From: Fimbriimonadaceae bacterium
GTDB taxonomy: Bacteria; Armatimonadota; Fimbriimonadia; Fimbriimonadales; Fimbriimonadaceae
DNA: 64,000 nt
NCBI GenBank assembly: GCA_019638675.1
Contig: JAHBTE010000001.1
Span: 1,582,605 to 1,646,604 of the forward strand
Direction: 5' to 3'
Shown here: positions 7,439-16,467 of the stretch, one piece after another
How positions within the stretch are numbered: the first letter of the stretch is position 1
How the letters are laid out: every line of letters starts with the position of its first letter
Program-made: the position numbers and the translations under genes
Notes under the pieces: generated by a model
Told to the model about the DNA's origin: nothing
What the model saw: only the letters and a program-made list of their open reading frames with translations
Database searches by the model: none

Positions 7439-8797
7439 GTGCCGACAAGTACTTGGAATATCCGGCTGTTCGGGGGATTTCGTATCGAAACGCCAGAAGG
7501 CGACGAAATCGAAATCCCTTCCCGAAAAGGAAAAGCTCTTGTGGCCCTTCTTGCGCTGCAAGATGGCATCGCAGTTTCTCGTGAATTACTGGGGCAAGAG
7601 TTGTGGCCAGATAAACCAAAGCTCAGCCAACAACAAAATCTCCGACAAGCGGTTACCCAAGTTAAAGTTGCCCTTGCTCCGTGGAATGGATTAGAGGCAA
7701 CGCGAGAAACTTGTCGACTTACTTTTACCTATTACTGCGATGCTCTAGAGTGCCTCACATCAGGAAAAGATCCAGGTAAGGAACTGTTACTACCAGAAAT
7801 GCCAGAACCAGTTTTTGAATCCTACAGAAGCGAATTTGCGAGCAATGCGCCTTTAGGAGATGAGGGTGAAGCGGCCCGAGGGGCGGCGCGTCTCCTTGAA
7901 TGGACACTGATGCATGATCCTAAGCGGTGCTTAGATTTGCTGCACAGTTGTCGAGAACTCATTCCAAGCATGCCGCTCCCTTTATTGGAAAACGCTTTGC
8001 GGCTCAGCTTGAACGAAGTTTCAGAAAACGATCCGATTCACTTATGGGGCCGTTCGCAGTTCGCAGTAGTTCTCATGTGGGCGGGGCACTGGGAAGAAGG
8101 AATAAAGGTTGCACGCCAGGCTTTGAGTTCAGTGGAGCCAGGTCAAGATCCATCTGAGTGGACCGCTGCGGCTCATACGGCAGCAATATTTTTGATTTTT
8201 CGTGGTCGATTTGATAAGGCAGAACATCTCATAAGTAACGCAATCGAAATTGCTGAAACACATGGCCTTGTCAACGCAATCAACCGATTTAATCATGCTC
8301 GGGCGCTAAAACTGGGTTACCAAGGTGAATATTCTCAAGCAGTAAAAATTCTGGAGACCCTTCAGCCATCTGCAATCATTTGCGCCCACATCTCCACGTA
8401 CTATGCCGCCATGGGAGATGCAGCACAGGCGAGAGAATATCTTGCCCGTGCTAAAGATATTCAGCCAAGCCAGCTAGATTTGCGGCTCGCTTGCCAATTT
8501 GGTCTAGCAGAATGCAGCGTGTTGGCCATTGAGGGTCAAATTGACTCGGCAAAGGGCCTCGTTTTGGAAATGCTCAAATTATGCGAGGACACAGGAATGC
8601 ATCTGCCGATGATCCACGCTTTAGAAGGTCTTGCCGTTGTGGAAACAAATGCTGAAATAAGGCATGAGCGGCTTGCCCGAGCTCTTTCACTACGGTCACG
8701 CCACCGCTTTCCACTTTTGCCAGGAGATAAGATTCGACTCAAAAATCTTCTTCCAGAGATCGCTCAAATTGCTGGTATTACCGAAGCCCAGATTTAG
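7439..8797 (+). CDS. SARP/BTAD-like regulator with TPR domain
   Basis: A 452-residue protein from a GTG start. Residues 5-90 (IRLFGGFRIETPEGDEI, KALVALLALQDGIAVSRE, ELWPD) form an OmpR/PhoB-type winged helix as in SARP regulators. Residues 180-440 are helical TPR-like repeats (GHWEEGIKVARQAL, GRFDKAEHLISNA, GEYSQAVKILE). This architecture is best known from actinobacterial antibiotic regulators, and members also occur in other phyla. There is no AAA+ domain. It follows the propeller lipoprotein by 28 bases; coupling of the two is plausible but unproven. Confidence 0.8.
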   Translation: MPTSTWNIRLFGGFRIETPEGDEIEIPSRKGKALVALLALQDGIAVSRELLGQELWPDKPKLSQQQNLRQAVTQVKVALAPWNGLEATRETCRLTFTYYCDALECLTSGKDPGKELLLPEMPEPVFESYRSEFASNAPLGDEGEAARGAARLLEWTLMHDPKRCLDLLHSCRELIPSMPLPLLENALRLSLNEVSENDPIHLWGRSQFAVVLMWAGHWEEGIKVARQALSSVEPGQDPSEWTAAAHTAAIFLIFRGRFDKAEHLISNAIEIAETHGLVNAINRFNHARALKLGYQGEYSQAVKILETLQPSAIICAHISTYYAAMGDAAQAREYLARAKDIQPSQLDLRLACQFGLAECSVLAIEGQIDSAKGLVLEMLKLCEDTGMHLPMIHALEGLAVVETNAEIRHERLARALSLRSRHRFPLLPGDKIRLKNLLPEIAQIAGITEAQI

Positions 8798-8801
8798 GGT
8801 T

Positions 8802-9092
8802 TTATCCACTTGTAATCTCTATCTGCACTTCTACTGTGTCCCCCACGCTAACATTTTCCGACCGCTGGACAGCTACTTTAATCGGAACCATATAAACTCC
8901 ATTTCGGGGAATCATTGCGGTCGTGAACTCTGTCTTGCCGATTCGGACGGTTACAGGAATACAGCCCCATCCATAACTAATCGTAGTGGCAACATTTTTG
9001 ACCTCAGCTGACATCGGTTCTGGCATTGGAACAAACACGAAAGGAGCAGGCCCGCGCCATTCAATTGCTTCGCCCGTGAATTCCAGGATCAT
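8802..9092 (-). CDS. DUF1905 protein
   Basis: A 96-residue beta-rich protein matching DUF1905. It starts ILEFTGEAIEWRGPAPFVFV, then SYGWGCIPVTVRIGKTEFTTAMIPRNGVYMVPIKVAVQ, and ends with a VGDTVEVQIEI strand, all typical of the family. DUF1905 proteins are small barrels of unknown role, often fused to bacteriocin-protection YdeI/OmpD-like domains; that partner is absent here. The stop lies 4 bases from the convergent regulator. Confidence 0.85.
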   Translation of the reverse strand: MILEFTGEAIEWRGPAPFVFVPMPEPMSAEVKNVATTISYGWGCIPVTVRIGKTEFTTAMIPRNGVYMVPIKVAVQRSENVSVGDTVEVQIEITSG

Positions 9093-9156
9093 GGTGTGAT
9101 TATATCGGTCACCTAATTCAAAAATATGTTGCTTGCCGCAGTAGAATTCTCGAAAC

Positions 9157-10020
9157 TTGACTCCTAAGATTGCGCTTCTAACTCTTCTGACCCTCGTTGC
9201 CTTTGCATCGAACTCGATACTCTGTCGGCTTGCATTGGCATCCGATTCTATTGATGCCGGATTATTTACGCTAGTTCGGATTATCTCAGGGGCACTTGCG
9301 TTAATTATTCTCTCTTACGCACACAAACGAAAGTCGCCAGTTGGCTCGGGCAACTGGATTTCCGGAGCGTTGCTTTTCAGTTATGCGGCGGCTTTTTCGT
9401 ACGCATATATCAATCTTTCTGCAGGAACGGGTGGGCTTTTGCTGTTTGGAACGGTTCAGTTCACGATGATTGGCGTTGGAATCTATCGTGGAGAACGTCC
9501 TTCAATACTTGAGTGGCTCGGATTGGTAGCCGCTCAGGCGGGATTGGTTGTGCTCGTGTTTCCCGGTCTCCATGCGCCTTCAGCTATAGGGTCGGCACTG
9601 ATGATCATCGCTGGTATTTCGTGGGGGTTGTATTCTCTACGTGGCAAAACCGCGAAAGATTCGACGCTTGGAACCGCAGATAATTTCCTTCGCGCAGTGC
9701 CATTTACGCTGATATTAGGATTGGTAGCTTTTCCGCAATTCTATTCATCGCCGTCGGGAATTGCCTTAGCGGTTGTTTCGGGGGCGATTACTTCAGGTGG
9801 CGGTTACGTGCTTTGGTACTCGGTATTGCCGCATTTATCGGCAACAAGGGCCGCGATCGCTCAACTTGCGGTGCCCGCGATTGTCGCAATTCTTGGAGTG
9901 ATAGTGTTGGCAGAGCAGTTTAATACCAGGATATTGCTTGCGCTCATCCTTATGCTGGGTGGCGTCGGCTTGGCAGTATTGGTCAAAAATAGGAAGCCTG
10001 CAACGATTCAATCTCAGTAA
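9157..10020 (+). CDS. EamA/DMT-family permease
   Basis: A 287-residue integral membrane protein with about ten hydrophobic helices arranged as two EamA repeats (residues roughly 1-135 and 140-280), the drug/metabolite transporter pattern. The N-terminal segment SNSILCRLALASDSIDAGLFTLVR is characteristic of repeat 1. The start is a TTG; a TAG lies in frame shortly upstream, which rules out a longer protein. The substrate cannot be deduced. Confidence 0.85.
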   Translation: MTPKIALLTLLTLVAFASNSILCRLALASDSIDAGLFTLVRIISGALALIILSYAHKRKSPVGSGNWISGALLFSYAAAFSYAYINLSAGTGGLLLFGTVQFTMIGVGIYRGERPSILEWLGLVAAQAGLVVLVFPGLHAPSAIGSALMIIAGISWGLYSLRGKTAKDSTLGTADNFLRAVPFTLILGLVAFPQFYSSPSGIALAVVSGAITSGGGYVLWYSVLPHLSATRAAIAQLAVPAIVAILGVIVLAEQFNTRILLALILMLGGVGLAVLVKNRKPATIQSQ

Positions 10021-10088
10021 GAATTCTTTAGTAACTTCTTATGCCGACTTAACTTAGGTTGCGTTACACTAAGCTCGGAGAACAACAC

Positions 10089-10598
10089 GTGAGCACACAA
10101 ACAGAACAAACCGAACCACAACCAACAAAGCCAATTGAACAACACAAGTGGTTAGAAAATCTTTTGGGAGAATGGAATGTCACGACTTCAATGATCATGG
10201 CTCCAGGAGAGCCAGAAGTCACATGTGAAAGCAGTGAGACAGTTCGCAGTTTAGGCGGACTGTGGTCTGTGGCTGAGAATATCGGGGAAATGCCAGGCGG
10301 CGCAAAGGCAACCAGCTACACGGTTCTTGGCTACGACGTTTCCTTTAACGAATACCGTGGATGTTTCTACGGCGATATGTCCTCGCATTTGTGGAAGTAC
10401 GTGGGAACGCTCAGTGCGGATGGAAAGATAATGACATTGGATTGCGAAGGCCCGAGCATGGTGGTCGATGGCGAAACTGCCAATTACCGCGATGTAATTG
10501 AACTGATTGACAGCAACAACCGCACGATGACTTCTTATGGTCAAGATGATAAAGGCGAGTGGCAACAGTTCATGAAGTCACATTACACGCGGGTTTGA
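10089..10598 (+). CDS. DUF1579 protein
   Basis: A 169-residue protein from GTG 10089, which has GGAG eight bases upstream; the longer TTG frame from 10059 lacks such a site. The family core is clear: HKWLENLLGEWNV, SLGGLWSVAEN, YTVLGYDVSFNEYRGCFYGDM and a C-terminal EWQQFMKSHYTRV. DUF1579 is a lipocalin-like beta-barrel of unknown ligand. A strong hairpin follows the stop. Confidence 0.85.
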   Translation: MSTQTEQTEPQPTKPIEQHKWLENLLGEWNVTTSMIMAPGEPEVTCESSETVRSLGGLWSVAENIGEMPGGAKATSYTVLGYDVSFNEYRGCFYGDMSSHLWKYVGTLSADGKIMTLDCEGPSMVVDGETANYRDVIELIDSNNRTMTSYGQDDKGEWQQFMKSHYTRV

Positions 10599-10600
10599 AA

Positions 10601-10660
10601 AGTTAGGAAGCCTAGGCAATCTGAGTGATCGAGTAGATCGCTACCCTAGGCTTCCTAATT
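10601..10660. terminator. Bidirectional hairpin terminator
   Basis: TTAGGAAGCCTAGG (10603-10616) and CCTAGGCTTCCTAA (10645-10658) are perfect 14-base inverted arms around a 28-base loop that holds a second small stem with GATC arms. It lies between the convergent DUF1579 and SRPBCC genes, where a two-way terminator is expected. Only short T runs follow. Confidence 0.6.
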
Positions 10661-10688
10661 AGCTTTAACTTTGGGGATTGCCAACCAA

Positions 10689-11201
10689 TTACAAATTGGA
10701 TTTAATCATCGCAACCATCTGCTCAAGCGCAGTGCCCCAACCGCTCTCGAATCCCATCGCTTCGTGCTGTTTTTTCGCCTCTTCGTCCGCATGGATTGCG
10801 AGGGCTGAGTATTTGGTGCCTGACTCGGTTGGCTCCATGCAAATTACGGCCGTGAACAAAAATCCACCTTGTTCCTCTCCGGCGGCTTGAGGTGGCTGAG
10901 GTCGGTAGCCGGGAAGCAAAGCAGATGTCCAAACAAGTTTGCGATTTTCTACTACTTCAAGAAAACATCCCTTTCCGGGGAATTCATCGCCTTCAGGAGA
11001 TTGCATAGTGGTTGCAAAAACGCCCCCGGGTCGAAGATCCATTTCACAGGCGATTGTTTTCCAGGGGACGGGAGTGAACCACTTCATGAGTAGGTCGGGG
11101 GTTGTCCAGGCCTTCCAAACCAGTTCAACTGGTACATCAATAGTTCGTTCTAGCAGTAGATCAAGTGAGGGGTCAGGGGTGTGTTGAAGAGGTGTGTTCA
11201 T
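10689..11201 (-). CDS. SRPBCC (AHSA1-like) protein
   Basis: A 170-residue START/Bet v1-like protein of the AHSA1 group. It opens [30 protein letters not shown], followed by [20 protein letters not shown], and ends with [14 protein letters not shown], all standard landmarks. Such proteins have a hydrophobic cavity, and most have no known ligand. The start overlaps the upstream ArsR gene by 4 bases, so the two are translationally coupled. Confidence 0.9.
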   Translation of the reverse strand: MNTPLQHTPDPSLDLLLERTIDVPVELVWKAWTTPDLLMKWFTPVPWKTIACEMDLRPGGVFATTMQSPEGDEFPGKGCFLEVVENRKLVWTSALLPGYRPQPPQAAGEEQGGFLFTAVICMEPTESGTKYSALAIHADEEAKKQHEAMGFESGWGTALEQMVAMIKSNL

Positions 11202-11536
11202 GGTTGTTGTTCTTTGAGACTAATGAGCAAGCTGTCGAGTTGGTCAAGCCGCTTTTCCCACTCACGACGCCGAGCATCTATCCAATGCTCAGCGGTAATC
11301 AGGGCTGGCGGTTCAAGTTGGAAAATTCTCACTCGGCCGGTTTTCTTGGATGTGACCAATCCTGCTTCTTCCAATACTTGGAGGTGTTGAAGGAAGGAGG
11401 GAAGAGCCATGTCAACTGGCTCGGCGAGGGAGGTCATGGATGCAGGGCCGCGGCCAAGTTGTTCAATGACATCCCGCCGAGTTGGGTGAGATAACGCCCG
11501 AAACACGTGATCAAGGGTTTGGGTTTCATTAGGCAC
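11198..11536 (-). CDS. ArsR-family HTH regulator
   Basis: A 112-residue winged-helix regulator: [20 protein letters not shown], then [26 protein letters not shown] as the recognition region and a wing [14 protein letters not shown]. The metal-binding CxC of classical ArsR/SmtB is missing, as is usual for ArsR proteins that pair with AHSA1-type SRPBCC genes. It heads the two-gene operon with the SRPBCC gene downstream and overlaps it by 4 bases. Confidence 0.9.
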   Translation of the reverse strand: MPNETQTLDHVFRALSHPTRRDVIEQLGRGPASMTSLAEPVDMALPSFLQHLQVLEEAGLVTSKKTGRVRIFQLEPPALITAEHWIDARRREWEKRLDQLDSLLISLKEQQP

Positions 11537-11678
11537 TTACCTAAGTATTCTGCAAAATTGCGACGAATGTCAAGACTTTTGTAAATCTTAGACGCTCTTC
11601 CATATCGATTCCGTAAAGCCCCACATGGACGAGAAACTAACGGCGTTTGAAACAGGAAAAGGGGGACGGAGAAAGTTT

Positions 11679-12008
11679 ATGAAGAACATGGCAGTAATGG
11701 ATCGATGCATTGAATCTTGCACAGAGTGCGCATATGCATGTCGCAGTTGTGCAACAGATTGCACGAATAAGGTCGGAGAGGATTTGTCCGAGTGTGCTCG
11801 TATTTGCAATGAGTGCGCCGATCAGTGCGACCGAACAGTTGAGACAATGAAGAACGGATCACATTCCGAATGTGCAAACTGTGCTCAAGTTTGCGAACGG
11901 TGTGCCGTTGAATGTGAGAATCACAAATATGATTTCATGCGTAAATGTGCGGAAACTTGCCGCAAATGCGCAGAAGTTTGCCGAGAGTCGGCAAAATCGG
12001 CTAGCTGA
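11679..12008 (+). CDS. Cys-rich four-helix copper-binding protein
   Basis: From ATG 11679 (GGAG seven bases upstream) the protein has 109 residues; a longer frame begins at 11625. It has 19 cysteines in helical C-x2-C and C-x3-C spacings, such as CIESCTECAYACRSC and CANCAQVCERCAVEC. This is the pattern of the DUF326/Csp copper-storage four-helix bundles, whose Cys-lined core binds many Cu(I) ions. No signal peptide is evident, so it resembles the cytosolic Csp3 type. No copper transporter is adjacent. Confidence 0.85.
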   Translation: MKNMAVMDRCIESCTECAYACRSCATDCTNKVGEDLSECARICNECADQCDRTVETMKNGSHSECANCAQVCERCAVECENHKYDFMRKCAETCRKCAEVCRESAKSAS

Positions 12009-12022
12009 TACTGAGTTAGTCA

Positions 12023-12052
12023 TGAGCGGGCAGTTGTAAAACTGCACGCTCA
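12023..12052 (+). terminator. Hairpin after the copper-storage-like gene
   Basis: TGAGCG-g-GCAGTT (12023-12035) pairs with AACTGC-a-CGCTCA (12040-12052) around a GTAA tetraloop, with one internal mismatch. It begins 14 bases after the stop. The T-rich tract downstream is weak, so it is a probable rather than certain terminator. Confidence 0.5.
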
Positions 12053-12121
12053 CCCAAATATTTCTTAATTTCTCAAACTATCACTTGTATGTAGAATTAT
12101 TGCCTGCTCTATAATGCGGAT

Positions 12122-14923
12122 ATGAATCTAGTTGTTGCTTTGCTTGTATTTGCGCCTGCTATTAAATCTGCGCAGACCCAGAATCTGCTAGGTGCCGATG
12201 AGGTACTGAAAAGACTGAAAGCTGCTGAAGCGAGCTACCAGAAATTGATAAAGGAAGAGATAAATTCATCTGAAGATGAGGAGTTTGGAAAGTATATGAA
12301 GTTCCAAAAGAAGCTTAACAATTTTGGCGATTCAATGAATTCTATGCCCCCTCGCACTGCGGCTGCGCAATGGATTGGACTACTTGACGAGAGCTTGATA
12401 TTGCAGGCTCCAACTTATTCGTTGATACAGCTTATTCCATCTCCTGATTCATGGGAATATATCCGCCCTGCTATTAAGGCGAGAATGGAAAAGAAAACCT
12501 CGATAAAAGGCGTAGGGCTTAATGTTTTTGGAACGTTTCTCGGTAATGATTTGAACGCTCAAGCAGAAGTAATTGACAAGAGCATTACAACGCTTTCAGC
12601 CTCGAAGGATTCGCTAGCCGCAACTGCCGTCGATAGCCTAAAACAACTAAAGCTCCTTACTTTAAGTTCCGGCCATGCTCAGAACACCAAAAGAGCCGTA
12701 CTTGATGCAGCCAAGAATCCGAATGCGAAAGTGAACTTAACCGCTGAACTATTTACTTCATTAGGTAGCGAAAAAGAGTCGTTCCTTACAGAGCTCTTTC
12801 GGACGTCTAAGGCTCCAATCGTTTATTCGAATTACGGCACGCTAGGATCGATTGAAGAAATGCTGAATAAAATCGTCGTGCAGACAGCGGCGGATCACAA
12901 GGCGCCTCACTGGGGGGCTATACATAACTTTGGCAATAAGGATGCTTACGAAGCAATTGCCAAGAAATTTAATCCATACAAACCTTGGCCAAGTACAGCG
13001 AAAAAGAGTTCAGACAGCACAAATGGGGGTTTAGTCGCTCGAGCATATTACTTGTACGCATTAGCCAAAAGTGGAGCGGTGGAACGCGCGGTTCAGGGAG
13101 CAGGCGATGGCAATATTTTGAGGTCAGTCAGTCAGTTTCACGAACTGTTGGCGGACAAAAATGTCAACGAGTTCCTTAGAAAAATATTGATTGCAAATCC
13201 AACTGCTGATCTCTGGGATGAGTATTCGGCAAGTAGCATGCTGATCGGTAAATTTGATCAGGTTTTAGTTGCAACCGATGAGGTACTGAAGCGAAAAAAT
13301 CTTTCTGATGATGCAAAAATTAAAGTGCTTACGAGCCGGGAATCGGCTTTATTATTCTTTGATCGTGTAAGCGAAGCAGTTACTCTGATGAAAGCGCGGC
13401 ATGTAATCGAAAGCAAAAAGAACTCTGGATACAACGGCTACTATTCTGCTGTTAAGCGCTTGGAACGAATAGCACTCCTTCTAGAAGATAAAGCATTGAT
13501 CGCAGAAGTGCAACGCATGTTGGCATCTAGTCAGAACGAAGAAGATCAGCCCGAAAAACCTGGCTCTCTGGTTGAGCGGGAAATGGCGGTTGCTGAAACA
13601 AGTGGAGCCGAGCTTTCTTACTCAGGGGATTCCATTGGAGCCGAGTTAATCAGCATTTACTCTGAAGCTGGTAGACCAGCTGATGTTGTCAAAGTAGCAG
13701 AAGCCGCACTTTGGGAATCAGATGACATAGGCCAACTGAATGAAATGATGCGGTACATGGGTGAGGAACATCAACAACTCACCATTAATCTAGCTAAGGC
13801 ACTAAACGAAGTTGGAAGAAAGGAGGAAGCGCATCAAATTGCATTGAAAATGATTAAGGATAAACCAGGCGAAGATGCTGGCTATGAATTTTTACTGAGC
13901 TTGGATTCTCCGCAAGTTATTGCTGATCTTGATCAAATGTACAGTGCAGACCCATACGAAGAACGCCCACTGATCTGGAAGGCAAAGTTGCTTTTTGATC
14001 AAGGCAAGTTGGATGAAGCGGAAACTGTTGTTAAGCAAGCAATTGCCGTCGATCCTTCCGATGGGGAGCAGCACAACGGTCGGAGAATGTACGTGTACAC
14101 GGTGTACGCAGATATATTGGCAAAGAAAGGCGATGCCGATCAGGCTGAGCTGTATCGTAGTGCCGTCAGAGCTATCCGTATTGCAGAGAAAGCAGATCAA
14201 CTTTTAGAAGCGGGGCTAGTCAAGCGGGCAATAAAGATGTACGACGACGCTTTATCCGTTTTTTCGGATGCATATTGCATTCAGTCTCGGCTTGCGATTT
14301 ATCTTGCTCAATCGGGTCGTATGGATGAGGCAGTTGTGCACTATCGACGAGCCTATGAACTGATGGCCGATAGCTTTGGCTATGTCGAAACGCACTGCTT
14401 TGGATGTGAACTTGCATTTGAAGGAGAGACCCAGCAGCAAATCGCGGAAGAAGTATTCAACCGAATTGTTCGTGAGAGGCCAAATAAGCCACAGATTCAT
14501 TACTTGCTGGGATATCTCAGAGAAACCCAGGGTCGATTAGATGAAGCAGTAACTCATTACAAACGTGCAGTTGAACTGGATAGCAAGTATCTCAATGCAT
14601 GGAGGAGATTGAGCAATATTGGAGAAGGCATTCTCTCGCCGGCAGAAATCAAGGAGATCTCGGCGCAGTTGGCAAAGATTGATCCCAGCAAAGAGGATCA
14701 ATTAGCCCGACTTTATTCTAGTCTTGAAACATCCAGTTTTGAGCAAGCCTATCGGCTTGGGGAAAGCCTGAGCAAAAAGTCTGCTTCTATATTCAAACTC
14801 AAAAAGAACGGATTAGTTTCGGGCGAAATGTACGGTTGGTCATCAACGTACTCTCAAAACAGGCCCGCTCAGTATTTGACGTCAACCGGAATTTTCAGAT
14901 TGTTATCTCCGATGATCCAGTAG
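12122..14923 (+). CDS. Large secreted TPR-repeat protein
   Basis: A 933-residue protein with a short signal sequence (MNLVVALLVFAPAIKSAQ). The N-terminal 400 residues are helical and unrecognised. The C-terminal half has TPR-type repeats, for example KLDEAETVVKQAIAVDPSDG, GRMDEAVVHYRRAYELM and QGRLDEAVTHYKRAVELDSK. TPRs bind partner proteins, so a periplasmic scaffold role is a fair inference. Codon use is AT-rich compared with neighbours. It ends 18 bases before the first of three DinB-type genes on the same strand. Confidence 0.75.
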   Translation: MNLVVALLVFAPAIKSAQTQNLLGADEVLKRLKAAEASYQKLIKEEINSSEDEEFGKYMKFQKKLNNFGDSMNSMPPRTAAAQWIGLLDESLILQAPTYSLIQLIPSPDSWEYIRPAIKARMEKKTSIKGVGLNVFGTFLGNDLNAQAEVIDKSITTLSASKDSLAATAVDSLKQLKLLTLSSGHAQNTKRAVLDAAKNPNAKVNLTAELFTSLGSEKESFLTELFRTSKAPIVYSNYGTLGSIEEMLNKIVVQTAADHKAPHWGAIHNFGNKDAYEAIAKKFNPYKPWPSTAKKSSDSTNGGLVARAYYLYALAKSGAVERAVQGAGDGNILRSVSQFHELLADKNVNEFLRKILIANPTADLWDEYSASSMLIGKFDQVLVATDEVLKRKNLSDDAKIKVLTSRESALLFFDRVSEAVTLMKARHVIESKKNSGYNGYYSAVKRLERIALLLEDKALIAEVQRMLASSQNEEDQPEKPGSLVEREMAVAETSGAELSYSGDSIGAELISIYSEAGRPADVVKVAEAALWESDDIGQLNEMMRYMGEEHQQLTINLAKALNEVGRKEEAHQIALKMIKDKPGEDAGYEFLLSLDSPQVIADLDQMYSADPYEERPLIWKAKLLFDQGKLDEAETVVKQAIAVDPSDGEQHNGRRMYVYTVYADILAKKGDADQAELYRSAVRAIRIAEKADQLLEAGLVKRAIKMYDDALSVFSDAYCIQSRLAIYLAQSGRMDEAVVHYRRAYELMADSFGYVETHCFGCELAFEGETQQQIAEEVFNRIVRERPNKPQIHYLLGYLRETQGRLDEAVTHYKRAVELDSKYLNAWRRLSNIGEGILSPAEIKEISAQLAKIDPSKEDQLARLYSSLETSSFEQAYRLGESLSKKSASIFKLKKNGLVSGEMYGWSSTYSQNRPAQYLTSTGIFRLLSPMIQ

Positions 14924-14941
14924 AAATGGTTGGGATAAAGC

Positions 14942-15427
14942 GTGAATATTAAGTCTGCCTTGAAAGGCCAGTACCGCGCGGCACTCAAGATGCTGAGGCA
15001 ATGTATTGAAGCTTGCCCGCAAGAACTTTGGCTAAGCGGAGAGCATCCTCGGAACTACTGGCGGATTGCTTACCACGCCCTTTTTTATGCTCACTTATAT
15101 GCCATGCCGACCCATGAGCACTTTATTGCTTGGGCGAAGCACAAGCCCGATATTGAATGCCTTTGGGAAGCTCCTCCTCACGAGGCTGCTTACTCGCAGA
15201 GTGAAGAATTAGAGTATCTAGAATTCATTGATCATCACATTGATGAATGGGTTGATGCCCTTGATCTTGAGAGCCAAGAAACAGGTTTTCCTTGGTACAA
15301 AAACATGAGCAAACTTGACCATCAAATCATGAATGTTCGGCACATTCAGGGGCATGTCGGTCAACTGAGTGAACTTCTCATGGCAAACGGGATAGATATC
15401 GACTGGGTGGGAAAGCACCCTCGATAG
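14942..15427 (+). CDS. DinB-like protein
   Basis: A 161-residue protein from a GTG start. Its helices resemble the DinB_2 group: RNYWRIAYHALFYAHLYAM near residue 45 and VRHIQGHVGQLSELLMANGI near the end supply the His ligands. It is the first of three consecutive DinB-type genes (14942, 15436, 15970) behind the large TPR gene. No substrate is known. Confidence 0.75.
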   Translation: MNIKSALKGQYRAALKMLRQCIEACPQELWLSGEHPRNYWRIAYHALFYAHLYAMPTHEHFIAWAKHKPDIECLWEAPPHEAAYSQSEELEYLEFIDHHIDEWVDALDLESQETGFPWYKNMSKLDHQIMNVRHIQGHVGQLSELLMANGIDIDWVGKHPR

Positions 15428-15435
15428 AAGTTAAG

Positions 15436-15927
15436 ATGATAACGATGGACTCTGCATCTCTGATCCGTTCGCAACTTTCCTCTGTTCGCAATGAGTTCGC
15501 CGAATCTTTTCCTCATATCACAGACGAAATGCTTGGCTATGCTCCGGTAGAAGGAATGCGGACAATTCATGGTCAGTTCACCGAGATATTGAGCACCGAG
15601 ACCACCATCATTAAGCGCATCCGTGGGGAAGAACGCATTTCATATCCTGAACTGGAGGACAGTTACTTAGAAATCAAAACAGTGGCGGGCTTGATTGCAA
15701 AACTTAAGGATGTACGGAACCAAACACTAGAGATTTTGAACTCAGCCGATGAGGCAGAGCTTGCCAGAGCAGTGGAGACTTCAAAAGATTTTGCAACCTG
15801 GTTAGAACTTGATCAGCCAATCGTTTCTGAGATGTTGCGATTTATAGCGCGGCACGAGTCATATCATTCTGGTCAGCTTGTTTCGTATCTGTGGGCGTAC
15901 GGCATAAACCCTTATGACGAGATTTAG
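15436..15927 (+). CDS. DinB-family protein
   Basis: A 163-residue DinB-superfamily protein. GMRTIHGQFTEILSTETTII carries the first His, and RFIARHESYHSGQLVSYLWAY near the C-terminus carries the H-x3-H pair, completing the metal triad. It lies 8 bases after the preceding DinB-like gene, almost certainly in the same transcript. The sequence differs clearly from its neighbours, so this is not a recent tandem duplication. Confidence 0.85.
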   Translation: MITMDSASLIRSQLSSVRNEFAESFPHITDEMLGYAPVEGMRTIHGQFTEILSTETTIIKRIRGEERISYPELEDSYLEIKTVAGLIAKLKDVRNQTLEILNSADEAELARAVETSKDFATWLELDQPIVSEMLRFIARHESYHSGQLVSYLWAYGINPYDEI

Positions 15928-15969
15928 TAAAACATTGACAAGTAGAATAATGTCTGGTAATGTTACTCC

Positions 15970-16467
15970 ATGGAACTGTTAGAGACGATTTTAGAATCGT
16001 GGCATCGGCAAGCGCAGATGACCAAAAATCTGTTGACTTTATTCGATGATAATTTGATCAACGTTAAGCCAGCAGAGGATAGTTTTCGGGCGGCGGGACA
16101 CTTCGCTGATATCCATGGATGCCGGGTGGAATGGCTCCGTGCGGCAAGTGGCGAACCGTGGTCTGAATTGGAAGATTTATGGTACGAAGAAGACGACGGC
16201 TGGTTATTTGTTACCAATCTCACTAAAATCCGTGCTTGCTTAGAAGCGAGCGAAGCGGCAGTCGAAAAATGGGTGCGGGAGGCAATCGCCACTGGTAAAC
16301 AAAAGTGCGGCCCTTACGATCATCCGCTGTTCTATCTTCAGCATCAACTCTGGCATGAGGGCTACCACTTTGGCATGCTTCACTTGGCGTTAAGGCAAGG
16401 CGGAGCCGAGCCAGCGCAGGAGTGGGAAGAAAAGAACGTTTGGGGTCTCTGGCGGGATTCGGATTAA
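15970..16467 (+). CDS. DinB-family protein
   Basis: A 165-residue member, starting MELLETILESWHRQAQMTKNLL, with the first His in AAGHFADIHGCR and the pair in QHQLWHEGYHFGMLHLALRQ. The last part is rich in Glu and Trp. It is third in the DinB row and overlaps the convergent alpha/beta hydrolase by 4 bases. The 42-base gap before it is AT-rich and may hold its own promoter. Confidence 0.85.
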   Translation: MELLETILESWHRQAQMTKNLLTLFDDNLINVKPAEDSFRAAGHFADIHGCRVEWLRAASGEPWSELEDLWYEEDDGWLFVTNLTKIRACLEASEAAVEKWVREAIATGKQKCGPYDHPLFYLQHQLWHEGYHFGMLHLALRQGGAEPAQEWEEKNVWGLWRDSD

